The translations under genes and the position numbers were made by a program. A model generated the notes under the pieces. That model saw nothing but the letters and a program-made list of their open reading frames with translations. It was not told where the DNA came from and searched no databases. This document shows, one piece after another, positions 7,181 through 13,553 of a stretch of DNA of 34,586 bases. Source of the DNA: a virus; IMG/VR virus record IMGVR_UViG_3300011116_001150, positions 1 through 34,586 of that record; one strand, given 5' to 3'. Positions within the stretch are counted from its first letter, which is position 1. The number at the start of each line of letters is the position of its first letter.

Positions 7181-8134
7181 ATGGAAAATAAAACAGCATT
7201 AATAACTGGCGGCGCAGGCTACTTAGGTAGTCATCTAGCAAAAACATTAAAGAAGGCTGGTTGGAAAGTTGTTGGTCTAGGTCATAAGAGGCATACACTT
7301 AATCCATACTTTGATATGATGCATTATGCAGATATCAGAGACCAAGATGCATTGCACGACCTATTTGGTAGAATTAAATTTGATGTAGTCATTCATTTGG
7401 CTGCTAGAATCGAGGCAGGCATTTCATTCCAAGAACCAACTGAATTCTATTCTGTCAATACTGGCGGCACTTGCAATCTTATTAATGTTATGTCTAAGCA
7501 CGGTGTGAAGAATCTTGTGTTCTCTTCTACTGCTGCGGTATACAAAGCAAAAAATACTCCAATATTGGAAACTGATGAGAAATTCAATAATTCTCCATAT
7601 GGCAATTCTAAGTTGTGTGCAGAACAGGCAATCGAAGCGTCTGGTTTGAACTATGTCATTTTTCGATATTTCAATTTGACTGGTGCAGACCCTGATGGTG
7701 AGTTTGGTGAAGCACACGAACCAGAGACACATTTAATTCCTCGGTTAATTGAAAATCTAAATAACTTTCAGTTGAATGGTAATGATTATAACACACCAGA
7801 TGGAACTTGTATTAGAGATTATGTTCATGTAACCGATGTTGCAGAAGCACACATTAACGCAGCTAAGTATTTACTAGAAGGCAACAAGTCAATCACCATG
7901 AATCTCGGCACAGGTCGAGGTCATTCTATCCTTGAAATGATTACAGCATTAGAATCAATCACAGGTCAAAAGGTTAACTATACCGTCAATCCTCGTAGAA
8001 GTGGGGATGCCGATAGTTTGGTTGCCGACACCACTATTGCCAAAAAAGTCTTGCAATATAGTCCAAAGTATGATATAGTAGATATTCTAAAAACAGCTTA
8101 TGACTGGCACAAGAATGGCAACCAAAACGGATAA
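7181..8134 (+). CDS. galE: UDP-glucose 4-epimerase-like (extended SDR)
   Basis: A 317-residue extended short-chain dehydrogenase/reductase. The NAD-binding TGGAGYLGSHL starts at about residue 9, SSTAAVY (about 115) holds the catalytic Ser/Thr, and YGNSK (Y140, K144) is the catalytic YxxxK. The C-terminal PRRSGDADSLVAD matches the RRxGD block of GalE-type enzymes that binds the UDP-sugar. It likely interconverts UDP-glucose and UDP-galactose, or the N-acetyl forms, supplying the glycosyltransferase encoded just upstream. Only a weak SD (GAG) precedes the ATG. Length is typical for GalE (about 330 aa). Related NDP-sugar epimerases cannot be excluded. Confidence 0.85.
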   Translation: MENKTALITGGAGYLGSHLAKTLKKAGWKVVGLGHKRHTLNPYFDMMHYADIRDQDALHDLFGRIKFDVVIHLAARIEAGISFQEPTEFYSVNTGGTCNLINVMSKHGVKNLVFSSTAAVYKAKNTPILETDEKFNNSPYGNSKLCAEQAIEASGLNYVIFRYFNLTGADPDGEFGEAHEPETHLIPRLIENLNNFQLNGNDYNTPDGTCIRDYVHVTDVAEAHINAAKYLLEGNKSITMNLGTGRGHSILEMITALESITGQKVNYTVNPRRSGDADSLVADTTIAKKVLQYSPKYDIVDILKTAYDWHKNGNQNG

Positions 8135-8705
8135 AAAAGATAACGATGAGGCAATGGTCGCCTCGGAAAAGATTAACCTTGCGTTACTTGAAAGTCATTT
8201 TCATTATTTAAGTGGTGAGATAGAAGACGAAAATGTTTCAGAAACAATTCGTTGGATCATCTATGAAAATTTCAAACAAGAACCAGATAAAGTCCTTACA
8301 CTAATGATTAATTCAAATGGTGGTGATTTATCTAGCGCTTTTGGTTTGATTGATATTATGAAAAACTCAAAACTACCGATTCGCACAATAGGTGTTGGTT
8401 CTGTGATTTCGGCTGCGTTTTTAATTTTTGCTTCTGGAACAAGAGGTGAGAGATTTATTGGACGAAACACTAGCATTATGTGTCACCAATATTCTTGTGC
8501 GACAGAAGGTAAACACCATGACCTTAAAGCATACACTAAGGAAATGGAATCGACAAATAAGAGAATGGCAAATATTCTCAAAGAAGCAACAGACTTAGAT
8601 TTGAAGACAATAAGAGCAAAGTTGTTACCACCAACAGATGTGTGGATGACACCTACTGAACTTATTGAATTTGGAGTAGCAGATAATTTTTTGAACTATA
8701 CCTAA
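8115..8705 (+). CDS. ClpP-like serine protease
   Basis: A 196-residue ClpP-fold protease. With the ATG at 8115 the nucleophile is the Ser in GVGSVISAAF (about residue 98), His is in IMCHQYS (about 122) and Asp in PTDVWMTP (about 174), so the triad is complete. Other ClpP blocks are INSNGGDLSSAFGLIDIM and EFGVADNF. ATGs at 8100 and 8154 are also in frame and none has a convincing SD, so the exact start is uncertain; the start overlaps the end of galE by about 20 bases. ClpP-like genes in T4-superfamily phages are usually taken as prohead proteases or as modifiers of host proteolysis; no capsid gene is in the window to decide. Confidence 0.88.
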   Translation: MATKTDKKDNDEAMVASEKINLALLESHFHYLSGEIEDENVSETIRWIIYENFKQEPDKVLTLMINSNGGDLSSAFGLIDIMKNSKLPIRTIGVGSVISAAFLIFASGTRGERFIGRNTSIMCHQYSCATEGKHHDLKAYTKEMESTNKRMANILKEATDLDLKTIRAKLLPPTDVWMTPTELIEFGVADNFLNYT

Positions 8706-8730
8706 AGAAAGGATAAGAAGTTTTACCAAA

Positions 8731-8877
8731 ATGTTCACAAACAATCATCGGCAGAAAATCAAAGTAAAGTCGAAAAAAAGACACGAAGAAGAGCCAGTTA
8801 AAGAAAAGCAACATCAAAAGCGTGATAAGAGTATGTGGAGATTATTGCGCCAACAGGAGAAGGACTATGTCATATAA
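8731..8877 (+). CDS. Small very basic protein (48 aa), tentative
   Basis: An open frame of 48 codons in the gap after the ClpP-like gene. The product is highly basic (RQKIKVKSKKRHEEE and later KEKQHQKRDK) with WRLLRQQE near the end. A purine-rich AAAGAAAGGATAAGAAG upstream could act as SD, though it lies rather far from the ATG. The stop overlaps the next gene's start by 11 bases, a spacing typical of this phage. No family recognised; could bind RNA or DNA. An untranslated spacer remains possible. Confidence 0.45.
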   Translation: MFTNNHRQKIKVKSKKRHEEEPVKEKQHQKRDKSMWRLLRQQEKDYVI

Positions 8878-9034
8878 AGACCTATTGAAAAAACAAATTG
8901 CAGATTTGGAAGAGAAAATCAAAACTGCAAAAGGTGAAAAATCCGAATTAGAAAAACAATTGAACAAATTACGGTTGTCGGAATTCGAGGAAGAGATGGC
9001 AACTGAAAATACTCAAGTATTGCTCAAAGGTTAG
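8867..9034 (+). CDS. Short coiled-coil protein (55 aa)
   Basis: The ATG at 8867 follows AGGAGAAGGA, a strong SD, so this start is preferred over an in-frame ATG at 8822. The 55 residues form one long predicted amphipathic helix (KKQIADLEEKIKTAKGEKS and onward) with leucines in heptad positions, so it is probably a dimeric coiled coil. Function unknown. Its TAG stop lies inside the palindrome of the following stem-loop cassette. Confidence 0.7.
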   Translation: MSYKDLLKKQIADLEEKIKTAKGEKSELEKQLNKLRLSEFEEEMATENTQVLLKG

Positions 9035-9067
9035 TGACCACTAACTTATTGTTGTAAAAAAGCAACA
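9030..9067 (+). repeat. Stem-loop pair of intergenic cassette 2
   Basis: Two adjacent inverted repeats: GTTAGTG-AC-CACTAAC (9030-9045) and TGTTG-T-AAAAAA-G-CAACA (9050-9067). The first contains the stop codon of the preceding gene. A promoter begins 17 bases later. The same two elements recur at 9469-9503 and, with one flipped, at 10812-10856. No T-run follows, so terminator strength is uncertain. Confidence 0.75.
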
Positions 9068-9083
9068 GTCTAGGGACTAGTGC

Positions 9084-9112
9084 TTGACATCCATGCCATA
9101 GTGTGATACTAT
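9084..9112 (+). promoter_or_regulatory. Sigma70-type promoter P2
   Basis: GCTTGACA with TTGACA at 9084-9089, 17-bp spacer, TACTAT at 9107-9112 with TG one base upstream. The expected start (seven bases after the -10) is 9119, exactly the A of an in-frame ATG of the next gene, so the mRNA may be leaderless. Confidence 0.75.
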
Positions 9113-9118
9113 ATGGGC

Positions 9119-9502
9119 ATGAGTGAAATTCTTAAAGAAACGACAGTATGGGATTGTGATTTCCAGGCAAACCATACTTACTTGCTTGACAATAAAGGCA
9201 AGATTATCGCCCATGCTGTAAACGGTGGGGATAAGATAATGATATCAAAATCTGGAAATATCAAATTAGACAAACGGTATCGAACCTTTGTCAAGTCAAA
9301 TCATCCTGGTTTGGCAAAACTAATCAAATCCGAAAAACCAGAATCTGGTGTTCGTGTCTTCAAAGTAAAATCCAAAGAAAAAGAATATACCGTGGAATTG
9401 TCAAATTCTGACTATTCCTGCACCTGCGTGGGATACGGTTTTCGTGGAAAATGCAAACATATTGACGCTGTTGCAAAAAAGCAACAAGTTAGTGCCCACT
9501 AA
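9119..9502 (+). CDS. SWIM zinc-finger protein
   Basis: ATGs at 9113 and 9119 are both possible; 9119 is preferred because it coincides with the predicted transcript start, while 9113 overlaps the -10 box. The product has 127 residues. The C-terminus contains CTCVGYGFRGKCKH (about 100-113), the CxC...CxH signature of SWIM zinc fingers, which bind DNA or proteins. The N-terminal part (about 10-80) is a beta-rich domain with repeated polar strands. No Shine-Dalgarno is visible. The last ten residues are encoded by the stem-loops of cassette 3 and the TAA lies inside the palindrome. Role unknown; SWIM proteins occur in recombination and chromatin factors. Confidence 0.8.
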   Translation: MSEILKETTVWDCDFQANHTYLLDNKGKIIAHAVNGGDKIMISKSGNIKLDKRYRTFVKSNHPGLAKLIKSEKPESGVRVFKVKSKEKEYTVELSNSDYSCTCVGYGFRGKCKHIDAVAKKQQVSAH

Positions 9503-9503
9503 C
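9469..9503 (+). repeat. Stem-loop pair of intergenic cassette 3
   Basis: TGTTGC-AAAAAA-GCAACA (9469-9486) followed by GTTAGTG-CC-CACTAAC (9488-9503), both perfect. They are translated as the last residues of the SWIM protein, and the stop codon lies in the second palindrome. The order is reversed compared with cassette 2. Confidence 0.8.
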
Positions 9504-9522
9504 CAAATAGTCCGAAAAGTGC

Positions 9523-9551
9523 TTGACATTGTTGCCTTTTTTTGATATACT
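9523..9551 (+). promoter_or_regulatory. Sigma70-type promoter P3 (extended -10)
   Basis: GTGCTTGACA with TTGACA at 9523-9528, 17-bp spacer, TATACT at 9546-9551 with TG one base upstream. Predicted leader of about 24 nt with GAGGA before the gene at 9582. Confidence 0.88.
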
Positions 9552-9581
9552 GGTACCATAGAAATTGATAGAGGAACTGAA

Positions 9582-9809
9582 ATGACTGAATTTGAGAAGA
9601 ATTGCTACGGTATGACCGAAGCAGATATCCGTGAAGAATATCTAAATTCCTTAACTGCAAAATTATCTGGTATTGATATGGTAGTTGCTGGAATTCTAAG
9701 TGATTGCCAAGAAATGTTATCCATGAATTATGACAATGATTCGATTCGCAAACAATTGAATATTGCCAAATTTTGTTTGTTTGAAAAAACTGAAAAGGAA
9801 GTAGCATGA
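9582..9809 (+). CDS. Small conserved phage protein (75 aa)
   Basis: First gene after promoter P3 with SD GAGGA seven bases before the ATG. The protein is acidic and probably all-helical (ADIREEYLNSL, GIDMVVAGILSDCQEML). Two cysteines but no metal motif. The last codons overlap the next ATG (ATGA). I do not recognise a family with known function. Confidence 0.7.
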   Translation: MTEFEKNCYGMTEADIREEYLNSLTAKLSGIDMVVAGILSDCQEMLSMNYDNDSIRKQLNIAKFCLFEKTEKEVA

Positions 9810-10144
9810 AAAATTTGCAAGTTTATATCCCTACGGATGGTTTAGGTTATTGGTCATCCGTTGCAAAAGAAGTTTTTGTTACTCAAATGCGAATTTCCTA
9901 TTTGAATGATGAATCCGATTTTGGTGAACTCCGTGTTTATTTCAATACCGAAGATTGGGATGTTAATTCTGACGGATTGATTTACACCGACAAATTGTTT
10001 TTGGAAACCCTCAAATCTTATTTGACCGATATGGGTTACGATTCTTCCGATGTATCGTATTCCGAACAAGGCATGCAAGGCGACAAATATGTTTCCTTTG
10101 ATGTTGGTGCTAAATTTATCAATTCTTTTATGGTGACCGCATGA
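9806..10144 (+). CDS. Conserved phage protein (112 aa)
   Basis: Coupled to the preceding gene by ATGA, with GGAAG before its start. The sequence is acidic and beta-rich (LQVYIPTDGLGYWSSVAKEVF, LRVYFNTEDWDV and YVSFDVGAKF). No cysteines, signal peptide or membrane segment. Function unknown. Its stop overlaps the next start, so it is an internal gene of the 9582-10816 operon. Confidence 0.7.
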   Translation: MKNLQVYIPTDGLGYWSSVAKEVFVTQMRISYLNDESDFGELRVYFNTEDWDVNSDGLIYTDKLFLETLKSYLTDMGYDSSDVSYSEQGMQGDKYVSFDVGAKFINSFMVTA

Positions 10145-10320
10145 AAATTAATCCTTTTACAATACTCAAAGTAGCAAGTGAAATTAATGCTATGACTAAG
10201 GATGAATTGCAAGTGCTTGCAGAAACCTTGAATGAGAAAAAAGCTGATGCGCTTGCTTCGTTTATTTCTTATGTTATTCAAGACCGTCAAATTGTCAAAA
10301 ATGAAATGGAGTTGGTATGA
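10141..10320 (+). CDS. Small helical protein (59 aa)
   Basis: Starts in the stop of the preceding gene (ATGA) and ends in ATGA with the next. The product is a short, probably helical protein with KVASEINAMTKDELQVLAE and a C-terminal KNEMELV. No recognised domain. Coding is supported by the two four-base overlaps and by codon use like the neighbours. Function unknown. Confidence 0.65.
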   Translation: MKINPFTILKVASEINAMTKDELQVLAETLNEKKADALASFISYVIQDRQIVKNEMELV

Positions 10321-10478
10321 TTCGATTTATCCTTGGTTTGATTATTACTATGGGTGCAATAGGTGGTATGGAAGTTCCAGGTAGTAATTCCGACTTTGCC
10401 TTACAAATCGTTGCTGCTGTGATAGGATTGACCTTAGTTGCCTTTGGTGCAAATAAGTTGAGTCGGAAACAATGTTAA
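10317..10478 (+). CDS. Small two-helix membrane protein (53 aa)
   Basis: Starts by ATGA overlap, SD-like GGAG before it. Residues about 2-20 and 28-45 are hydrophobic, separated by a short polar loop (VPGSNSD), and the C-terminus is basic (NKLSRKQC). This is a small helical hairpin for the inner membrane. Function unknown; small membrane proteins of this type may be lysis accessories or host-modifying proteins. Confidence 0.65.
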   Translation: MIRFILGLIITMGAIGGMEVPGSNSDFALQIVAAVIGLTLVAFGANKLSRKQC

Positions 10479-10816
10479 TTTATACCTATCAAAAATCAAA
10501 AAAGAAGAAAAAAACAAAACAAGAAATTGCTGAATATCAGCGATGGCTTGATTCCGTCAATTCACAAAAAACTGATTTTGGTGGAAAATACGGAGTGAAA
10601 GTTGTAAAGATTGTTAGCAAACCACAAGAACCGTATCGCCGTGAAACTGTTCGATATCCAAGTTTAGATACCGGTCATGGTAATGCAACAAAACCAATTC
10701 AAGGTAAAAGATATACAGGTGACAAATTACTTGGTATCGGTACTTTGCACAAATCGAATGCTGTGCCAATTTTCTCTCAGGAAGAGGCGCAGGATCAGGC
10801 AAAAATGCGTAGGTAA
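10472..10816 (+). CDS. Conserved phage protein with basic N-terminus (114 aa)
   Basis: Overlaps the preceding gene by seven bases. The N-terminus is very basic (QKSKKKKKTKQEIAEYQRW), and the C-terminal half carries a distinctive block: SLDTGHGNATKPIQGKRYTG then LLGIGTLHKSNAVPIFS. I recall this block from many unrelated phages but know no function for it. No membrane segment or metal motif. It is the last gene of its operon and is followed by stem-loop cassette 4. Confidence 0.7.
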   Translation: MLIYTYQKSKKKKKTKQEIAEYQRWLDSVNSQKTDFGGKYGVKVVKIVSKPQEPYRRETVRYPSLDTGHGNATKPIQGKRYTGDKLLGIGTLHKSNAVPIFSQEEAQDQAKMRR

Positions 10817-10856
10817 GACTGTTGCTTTTTTACAACAATGTTAGTGCCCACTTACC
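10812..10856 (+). repeat. Stem-loop pair of intergenic cassette 4
   Basis: TGTTG-CTTTTTTA-CAACA (10820-10837), the reverse complement of the cassette 2 hairpin core, then GTTAGTG-CC-CACTTAC (10840-10855, one mismatch in the stem). An outer GGTAAG (10812-10817) can pair with CTTACC (10851-10856), as in cassette 1. A promoter follows ten bases later. Confidence 0.7.
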
Positions 10857-10865
10857 AAATAGTGC

Positions 10866-10894
10866 TTGACAATTTGCCAATAGTGTGTTATACT
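10866..10894 (+). promoter_or_regulatory. Sigma70-type promoter P4 (extended -10)
   Basis: GTGCTTGACA with TTGACA at 10866-10871, 17-bp spacer, TATACT at 10889-10894 preceded by TG one base upstream. The predicted leader is about 25 nt, as for P3 and P5. Confidence 0.88.
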
Positions 10895-10925
10895 TACAAC
10901 ATAGACTGAAAAAAGGCGATATATT

Positions 10926-11675
10926 ATGAATTTGTTGACCGTTGGAAACCCTAAAGTGCTCAAGGGAATGTCTCAAGGTTATATGACCTACATTCTACAC
11001 CTTGCACCTGCAAATTTGTCTGGACATGAGGTTTGCCCAAAACGAACCAAAGGTTGTACCGATGCTTGTTTGAACCTTGCAGGTCGTGGCGGTATGTTCA
11101 AAAAGGGTGAAACTACCAATGTTATTCAACAAGCTCGAATTCGCAAAACCAAAATGTTTTTTGAGAACCGTGCTGAATTCATGGCAATGCTTGTTAAAGA
11201 TATTGAATTGGCAATTAAACAATCAATCAAAAAAGATTTGATTCCTGTTTTCCGTTTGAACGGTACTTCCGATTTGTCGTGGGAAAAATACGAAGTGATT
11301 CGTAACGGTGTTGTTTACAAAAATATTTTCGAAGCATTTTCTGAATTCCAGTTTTACGATTACACTAAAATTCTTGGTCGTAAAGTTGTTGCGATTGATA
11401 ATTATGATTTGACATTTTCTGCCGCTGACGGAAATGATGCGGATGTATGGTCTGCTATTTCACAAGGTTATAATGTCGCTGTTGTTTTCGGTGTTAAAAA
11501 ATCACAACCGTTACCTGAAACCTACAATGGTCGTAAAGTGATTAACGGTGATGAATCCGATTTGCGATTCCTCGACCCAAGAGGTGTTGTTGTTGGTTTG
11601 TATGCCAAAGGTAAAGCGAAAAAAGATACCTCTGGTTTTGTGAAGTATCCTACAATTATGTTGAAAGCTGCTTGA
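10926..11675 (+). CDS. GP88-domain-like phage protein
   Basis: A 249-residue protein after promoter P4 with a weak SD (AAGGCG). The N-terminal half has CPKRTKGCTDACLNLAGRGG, a three-Cys segment at about residues 37-57, followed by a helix with NVIQQARIRKTKMFF; then VFRLNGTSDLSWEKY. This pattern fits the 'gene product 88' domain (PF17338), known from phages and plasmids and of unclear biochemical function; the assignment is from memory. The Cys cluster could bind metal. No signal peptide. It ends one base before the next gene. Confidence 0.65.
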   Translation: MNLLTVGNPKVLKGMSQGYMTYILHLAPANLSGHEVCPKRTKGCTDACLNLAGRGGMFKKGETTNVIQQARIRKTKMFFENRAEFMAMLVKDIELAIKQSIKKDLIPVFRLNGTSDLSWEKYEVIRNGVVYKNIFEAFSEFQFYDYTKILGRKVVAIDNYDLTFSAADGNDADVWSAISQGYNVAVVFGVKKSQPLPETYNGRKVINGDESDLRFLDPRGVVVGLYAKGKAKKDTSGFVKYPTIMLKAA

Positions 11676-11676
11676 T

Positions 11677-11916
11677 ATGGAAACCTATGAATTAAGTGAA
11701 GTTGATAGAATGAAGTTATTTGGCACCGAACTTTTAATTGGTCGACCAGAACAAATTTTTATTGTAAAATCTTTCGGACCTGAAAACGGTTATGTTAACC
11801 TAAAAGCTTTTCTTTACAGAAAAGATGCCGAAGAATTTTATGAATATTGTTCGAAACAAATACCTGATGATATTAAAGATGAATTTGTTGAAATTGAGGA
11901 GATGACATTAGAATGA
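11677..11916 (+). CDS. Small acidic protein (79 aa)
   Basis: Begins one base after the preceding stop and ends by ATGA overlap with the next gene. The product is acidic, with LLIGRPEQIFIVKSFG then KDAEEFYEYCSKQIPDD, a likely alpha/beta fold in which the region from about residue 45 looks like a helix following a strand pair. No known motif. Function unknown. Confidence 0.65.
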   Translation: METYELSEVDRMKLFGTELLIGRPEQIFIVKSFGPENGYVNLKAFLYRKDAEEFYEYCSKQIPDDIKDEFVEIEEMTLE

Positions 11917-12128
11917 TTCGTGCTAAACAAATTGCGGAAAGTATGGTTATTGATTTGACTGGACCTCAAGGTAATGCATTTTGTTTGATGGGCTATGCAA
12001 AGAAATTTGCTCGTCAACTTGACCTTGATGGTAATAAAATCATAGAAGAAATGCAAAGTGGTGATTATGAAAACCTTGTCGCAACATTCGACAAGTATTT
12101 TGGTGATTATGTAATTTTAGAGAGGTGA
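11913..12128 (+). CDS. Conserved phage protein (71 aa)
   Basis: Coupled by ATGA, with GAGGAGATG before the start. The sequence AKQIAESMVIDLTGPQGNAF followed by LMGYAKKFARQL is a pattern I recognise from many aquatic phages, always without assigned function. Probably a small helical bundle. The acidic C-terminus ends in GDYVILER. Confidence 0.7.
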   Translation: MIRAKQIAESMVIDLTGPQGNAFCLMGYAKKFARQLDLDGNKIIEEMQSGDYENLVATFDKYFGDYVILER

Positions 12129-12129
12129 T

Positions 12130-12246
12130 ATGCATTTTAAATTAATGGAATTTTTATCTAAGTTTCCTTGGTTGTTTAATCCAATGATTATACAATTCTT
12201 CAATCTATTTTTGATTGTTGCATTTTTAATTTTTATGTTTGGCTAA
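12130..12246 (+). CDS. Tiny single-pass membrane protein (38 aa)
   Basis: A 38-codon frame with SD AGAGGTG directly before the ATG; its TAA overlaps the next ATG (TAATG). Residues 17-37 are almost entirely hydrophobic and aromatic, and the N-terminus has a few Lys, so it is probably a single membrane helix. Function unknown. Confidence 0.6.
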   Translation: MHFKLMEFLSKFPWLFNPMIIQFFNLFLIVAFLIFMFG

Positions 12247-12437
12247 TGAAAAGATTTTTTAAAGTTTATTGTGAACATTGTTCGGATTGGCATTCAACCG
12301 ATGATGTTGAATTTTTGAATATCGAGGAAGATATTCAAGGTCGTGATGTGATGTATTTCATGTGTGGAAAACCACAATCATGGAATGAAGAAACTTCACG
12401 ATATGAAAGTAGCTCGTCTTTAGTTTATTCGGAGTAA
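12246..12437 (+). CDS. Small protein with one CxxC (63 aa)
   Basis: Starts in the TAATG overlap. CEHCSDWHS near residue 9 is a CxxC motif followed by His, perhaps half of a zinc site or a redox pair; a lone Cys lies near residue 40. The C-terminus is Ser-rich. No homology recognised. The gene ends three bases before the next ATG. Confidence 0.6.
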   Translation: MKRFFKVYCEHCSDWHSTDDVEFLNIEEDIQGRDVMYFMCGKPQSWNEETSRYESSSSLVYSE

Positions 12438-12440
12438 AAT

Positions 12441-12830
12441 ATGGGAACTCGTTGTTTGACTTTTGTGTATGATGGTGATAAAGCCGTCATTAATATGTAC
12501 CGCCAGTTTGATGGTTATCCATCTGGTCACGGACAAGAATTGGCAGAATTTTTGATGCCATTCAAAGTGATTAATGGTATCGGTTCAGGACAAGATGTTC
12601 CTGGTAAATTTGCAAATGGTATGGGTTGCTTGGCTGCTCAAATGATTGCACATTTTAAAAATAGTGTGGGTGGGTTTTATATTCATCCCGTAACTGATAC
12701 CGATTGCTGGCAAGATTACGAATACCATGTTTATGAAGATAAAGTGGTTGTAAAGAATCCTACTGAAGTGATTTTTGATGGCACTTGGGAAGGTTTTCAT
12801 TCTTTCTGTTATGAGGATGAATTGGTGTGA
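12441..12830 (+). CDS. Widespread phage protein, 'MGTRCLTFVYD' type (129 aa)
   Basis: SD GGAG before the ATG. Blocks MYRQFDGYPSGHGQELAEFL and NGMGCLAAQMIAHFK are typical of a protein widely spread among phages and some bacteria, with no function known to me. The fold seems alpha/beta. Cys residues are scattered rather than in metal pairs. It is the last gene of the operon started at P4; promoter P5 follows 45 bases later. Confidence 0.75.
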   Translation: MGTRCLTFVYDGDKAVINMYRQFDGYPSGHGQELAEFLMPFKVINGIGSGQDVPGKFANGMGCLAAQMIAHFKNSVGGFYIHPVTDTDCWQDYEYHVYEDKVVVKNPTEVIFDGTWEGFHSFCYEDELV

Positions 12831-12875
12831 ACGGTGACCCCTACCGCAAATACCCGGTAATCATGGCGATACCGC

Positions 12876-12904
12876 TTGACAAACTCGCCTTATTGTGTTA
12901 TACT
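12876..12904 (+). promoter_or_regulatory. Sigma70-type promoter P5 (extended -10)
   Basis: CGCTTGACA with TTGACA at 12876-12881, 17-bp spacer, TATACT at 12899-12904 with TG one base upstream. The 45 bases before it contain short inverted repeats (CGGT/ACCG at 12832-12846 and CGGTA/TACCG at 12855-12874). Leader of about 25 nt to the ATG at 12936. Confidence 0.87.
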
Positions 12905-12935
12905 AGTAGTTCTTAAATTGATTATGGAGAAACAA

Positions 12936-13361
12936 ATGGCAAAAGCTAAAGTTGCGAAAGCAGTAAAGACACCTAAGACCCCTAAAGTCAAAACGGTGCG
13001 ATTGAATCACACACAAAAACTTGTGACCGTGATGTTGTCTGGTAAAGTTGTGACCAAAGATGAAATTGAGTCCCTCTTGGGTGACCAAATTCAAATGTAT
13101 AAATTGTCTACTTACATGTGGGCGATTAAAACTAAGATGAACGGCACTATCAAAGTCGTTAAAGATGGTCGCAAAGTTGCTGGTTATCAGTTGCTTAACC
13201 CTAATGACCTTATTGCAGTCTCTAAGGTTAAAGAGTATATGAAACAGACAGGCGGTAATGCTGCTGGTCAAGTTACCAAGTTGAAAGACTTGGGTGCAAC
13301 AGAGTCGGCTAAGACCGAGACCGTTGCAGAAGAAATGGAAGTAACTGAAGTTACTGCCTAA
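12936..13361 (+). CDS. Basic, possibly winged-helix DNA-binding protein (141 aa)
   Basis: The ATG at 12936 follows GGAG and is preferred to an in-frame start overlapping promoter P5. The first 25 residues are Lys/Ala/Pro-rich (AKAKVAKAVKTPKTPKVK), like histone tails. The middle (about 25-90) has a helix-turn-helix-like pattern ending in a beta hairpin with KVVKDGRKVAGYQLL, suggesting a winged helix. The last 25 residues are acidic. It stands alone behind one of the best promoters in the window. A role in transcription control or DNA packing is inferred; no family was recognised. Confidence 0.7.
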   Translation: MAKAKVAKAVKTPKTPKVKTVRLNHTQKLVTVMLSGKVVTKDEIESLLGDQIQMYKLSTYMWAIKTKMNGTIKVVKDGRKVAGYQLLNPNDLIAVSKVKEYMKQTGGNAAGQVTKLKDLGATESAKTETVAEEMEVTEVTA

Positions 13362-13372
13362 TATATTTGCTA

Positions 13373-13507
13373 ATGGGAGAGTTGCGAGACTCTATGCGAG
13401 CAGTCAGTCAGATGCCGGATTCTATGAATCTTAAAAATGGATCGTGCAGTCAGTCTCATATAGGCAGAGTCCGCTCATTCTTAAACAACAGCACTATTGC
13501 TCGCTGA
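13373..13507 (+). other. Compositionally distinct gap with 44-codon ORF or structured RNA
   Basis: The 192 bases between the genes at 12936 and 13554 look richer in G and C than the surroundings. They hold a 44-codon frame (ATG at 13373 or 13394, TGA at 13505) with products such as MRAVSQMPDSMNLKNGS, and also RNA-like structure: AGAGT/ACTCT and GATTC/GAATC hairpins, a GCAGTCAGTC block repeated twice, and GCGAGC near 13397 able to pair with GCTCGC near 13500. No clear SD precedes 13373. I cannot decide between small gene and RNA. Confidence 0.4.
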
Positions 13508-13553
13508 GAAGCGCCTAGATTATTGTGTCCCTTAGCATTTCAAAGGATTCTAA

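Noticed and set aside
9186-9214. GCTTGACA inside the SWIM gene as another promoter
   Set aside because: No acceptable -10 at 16-18 bases downstream.
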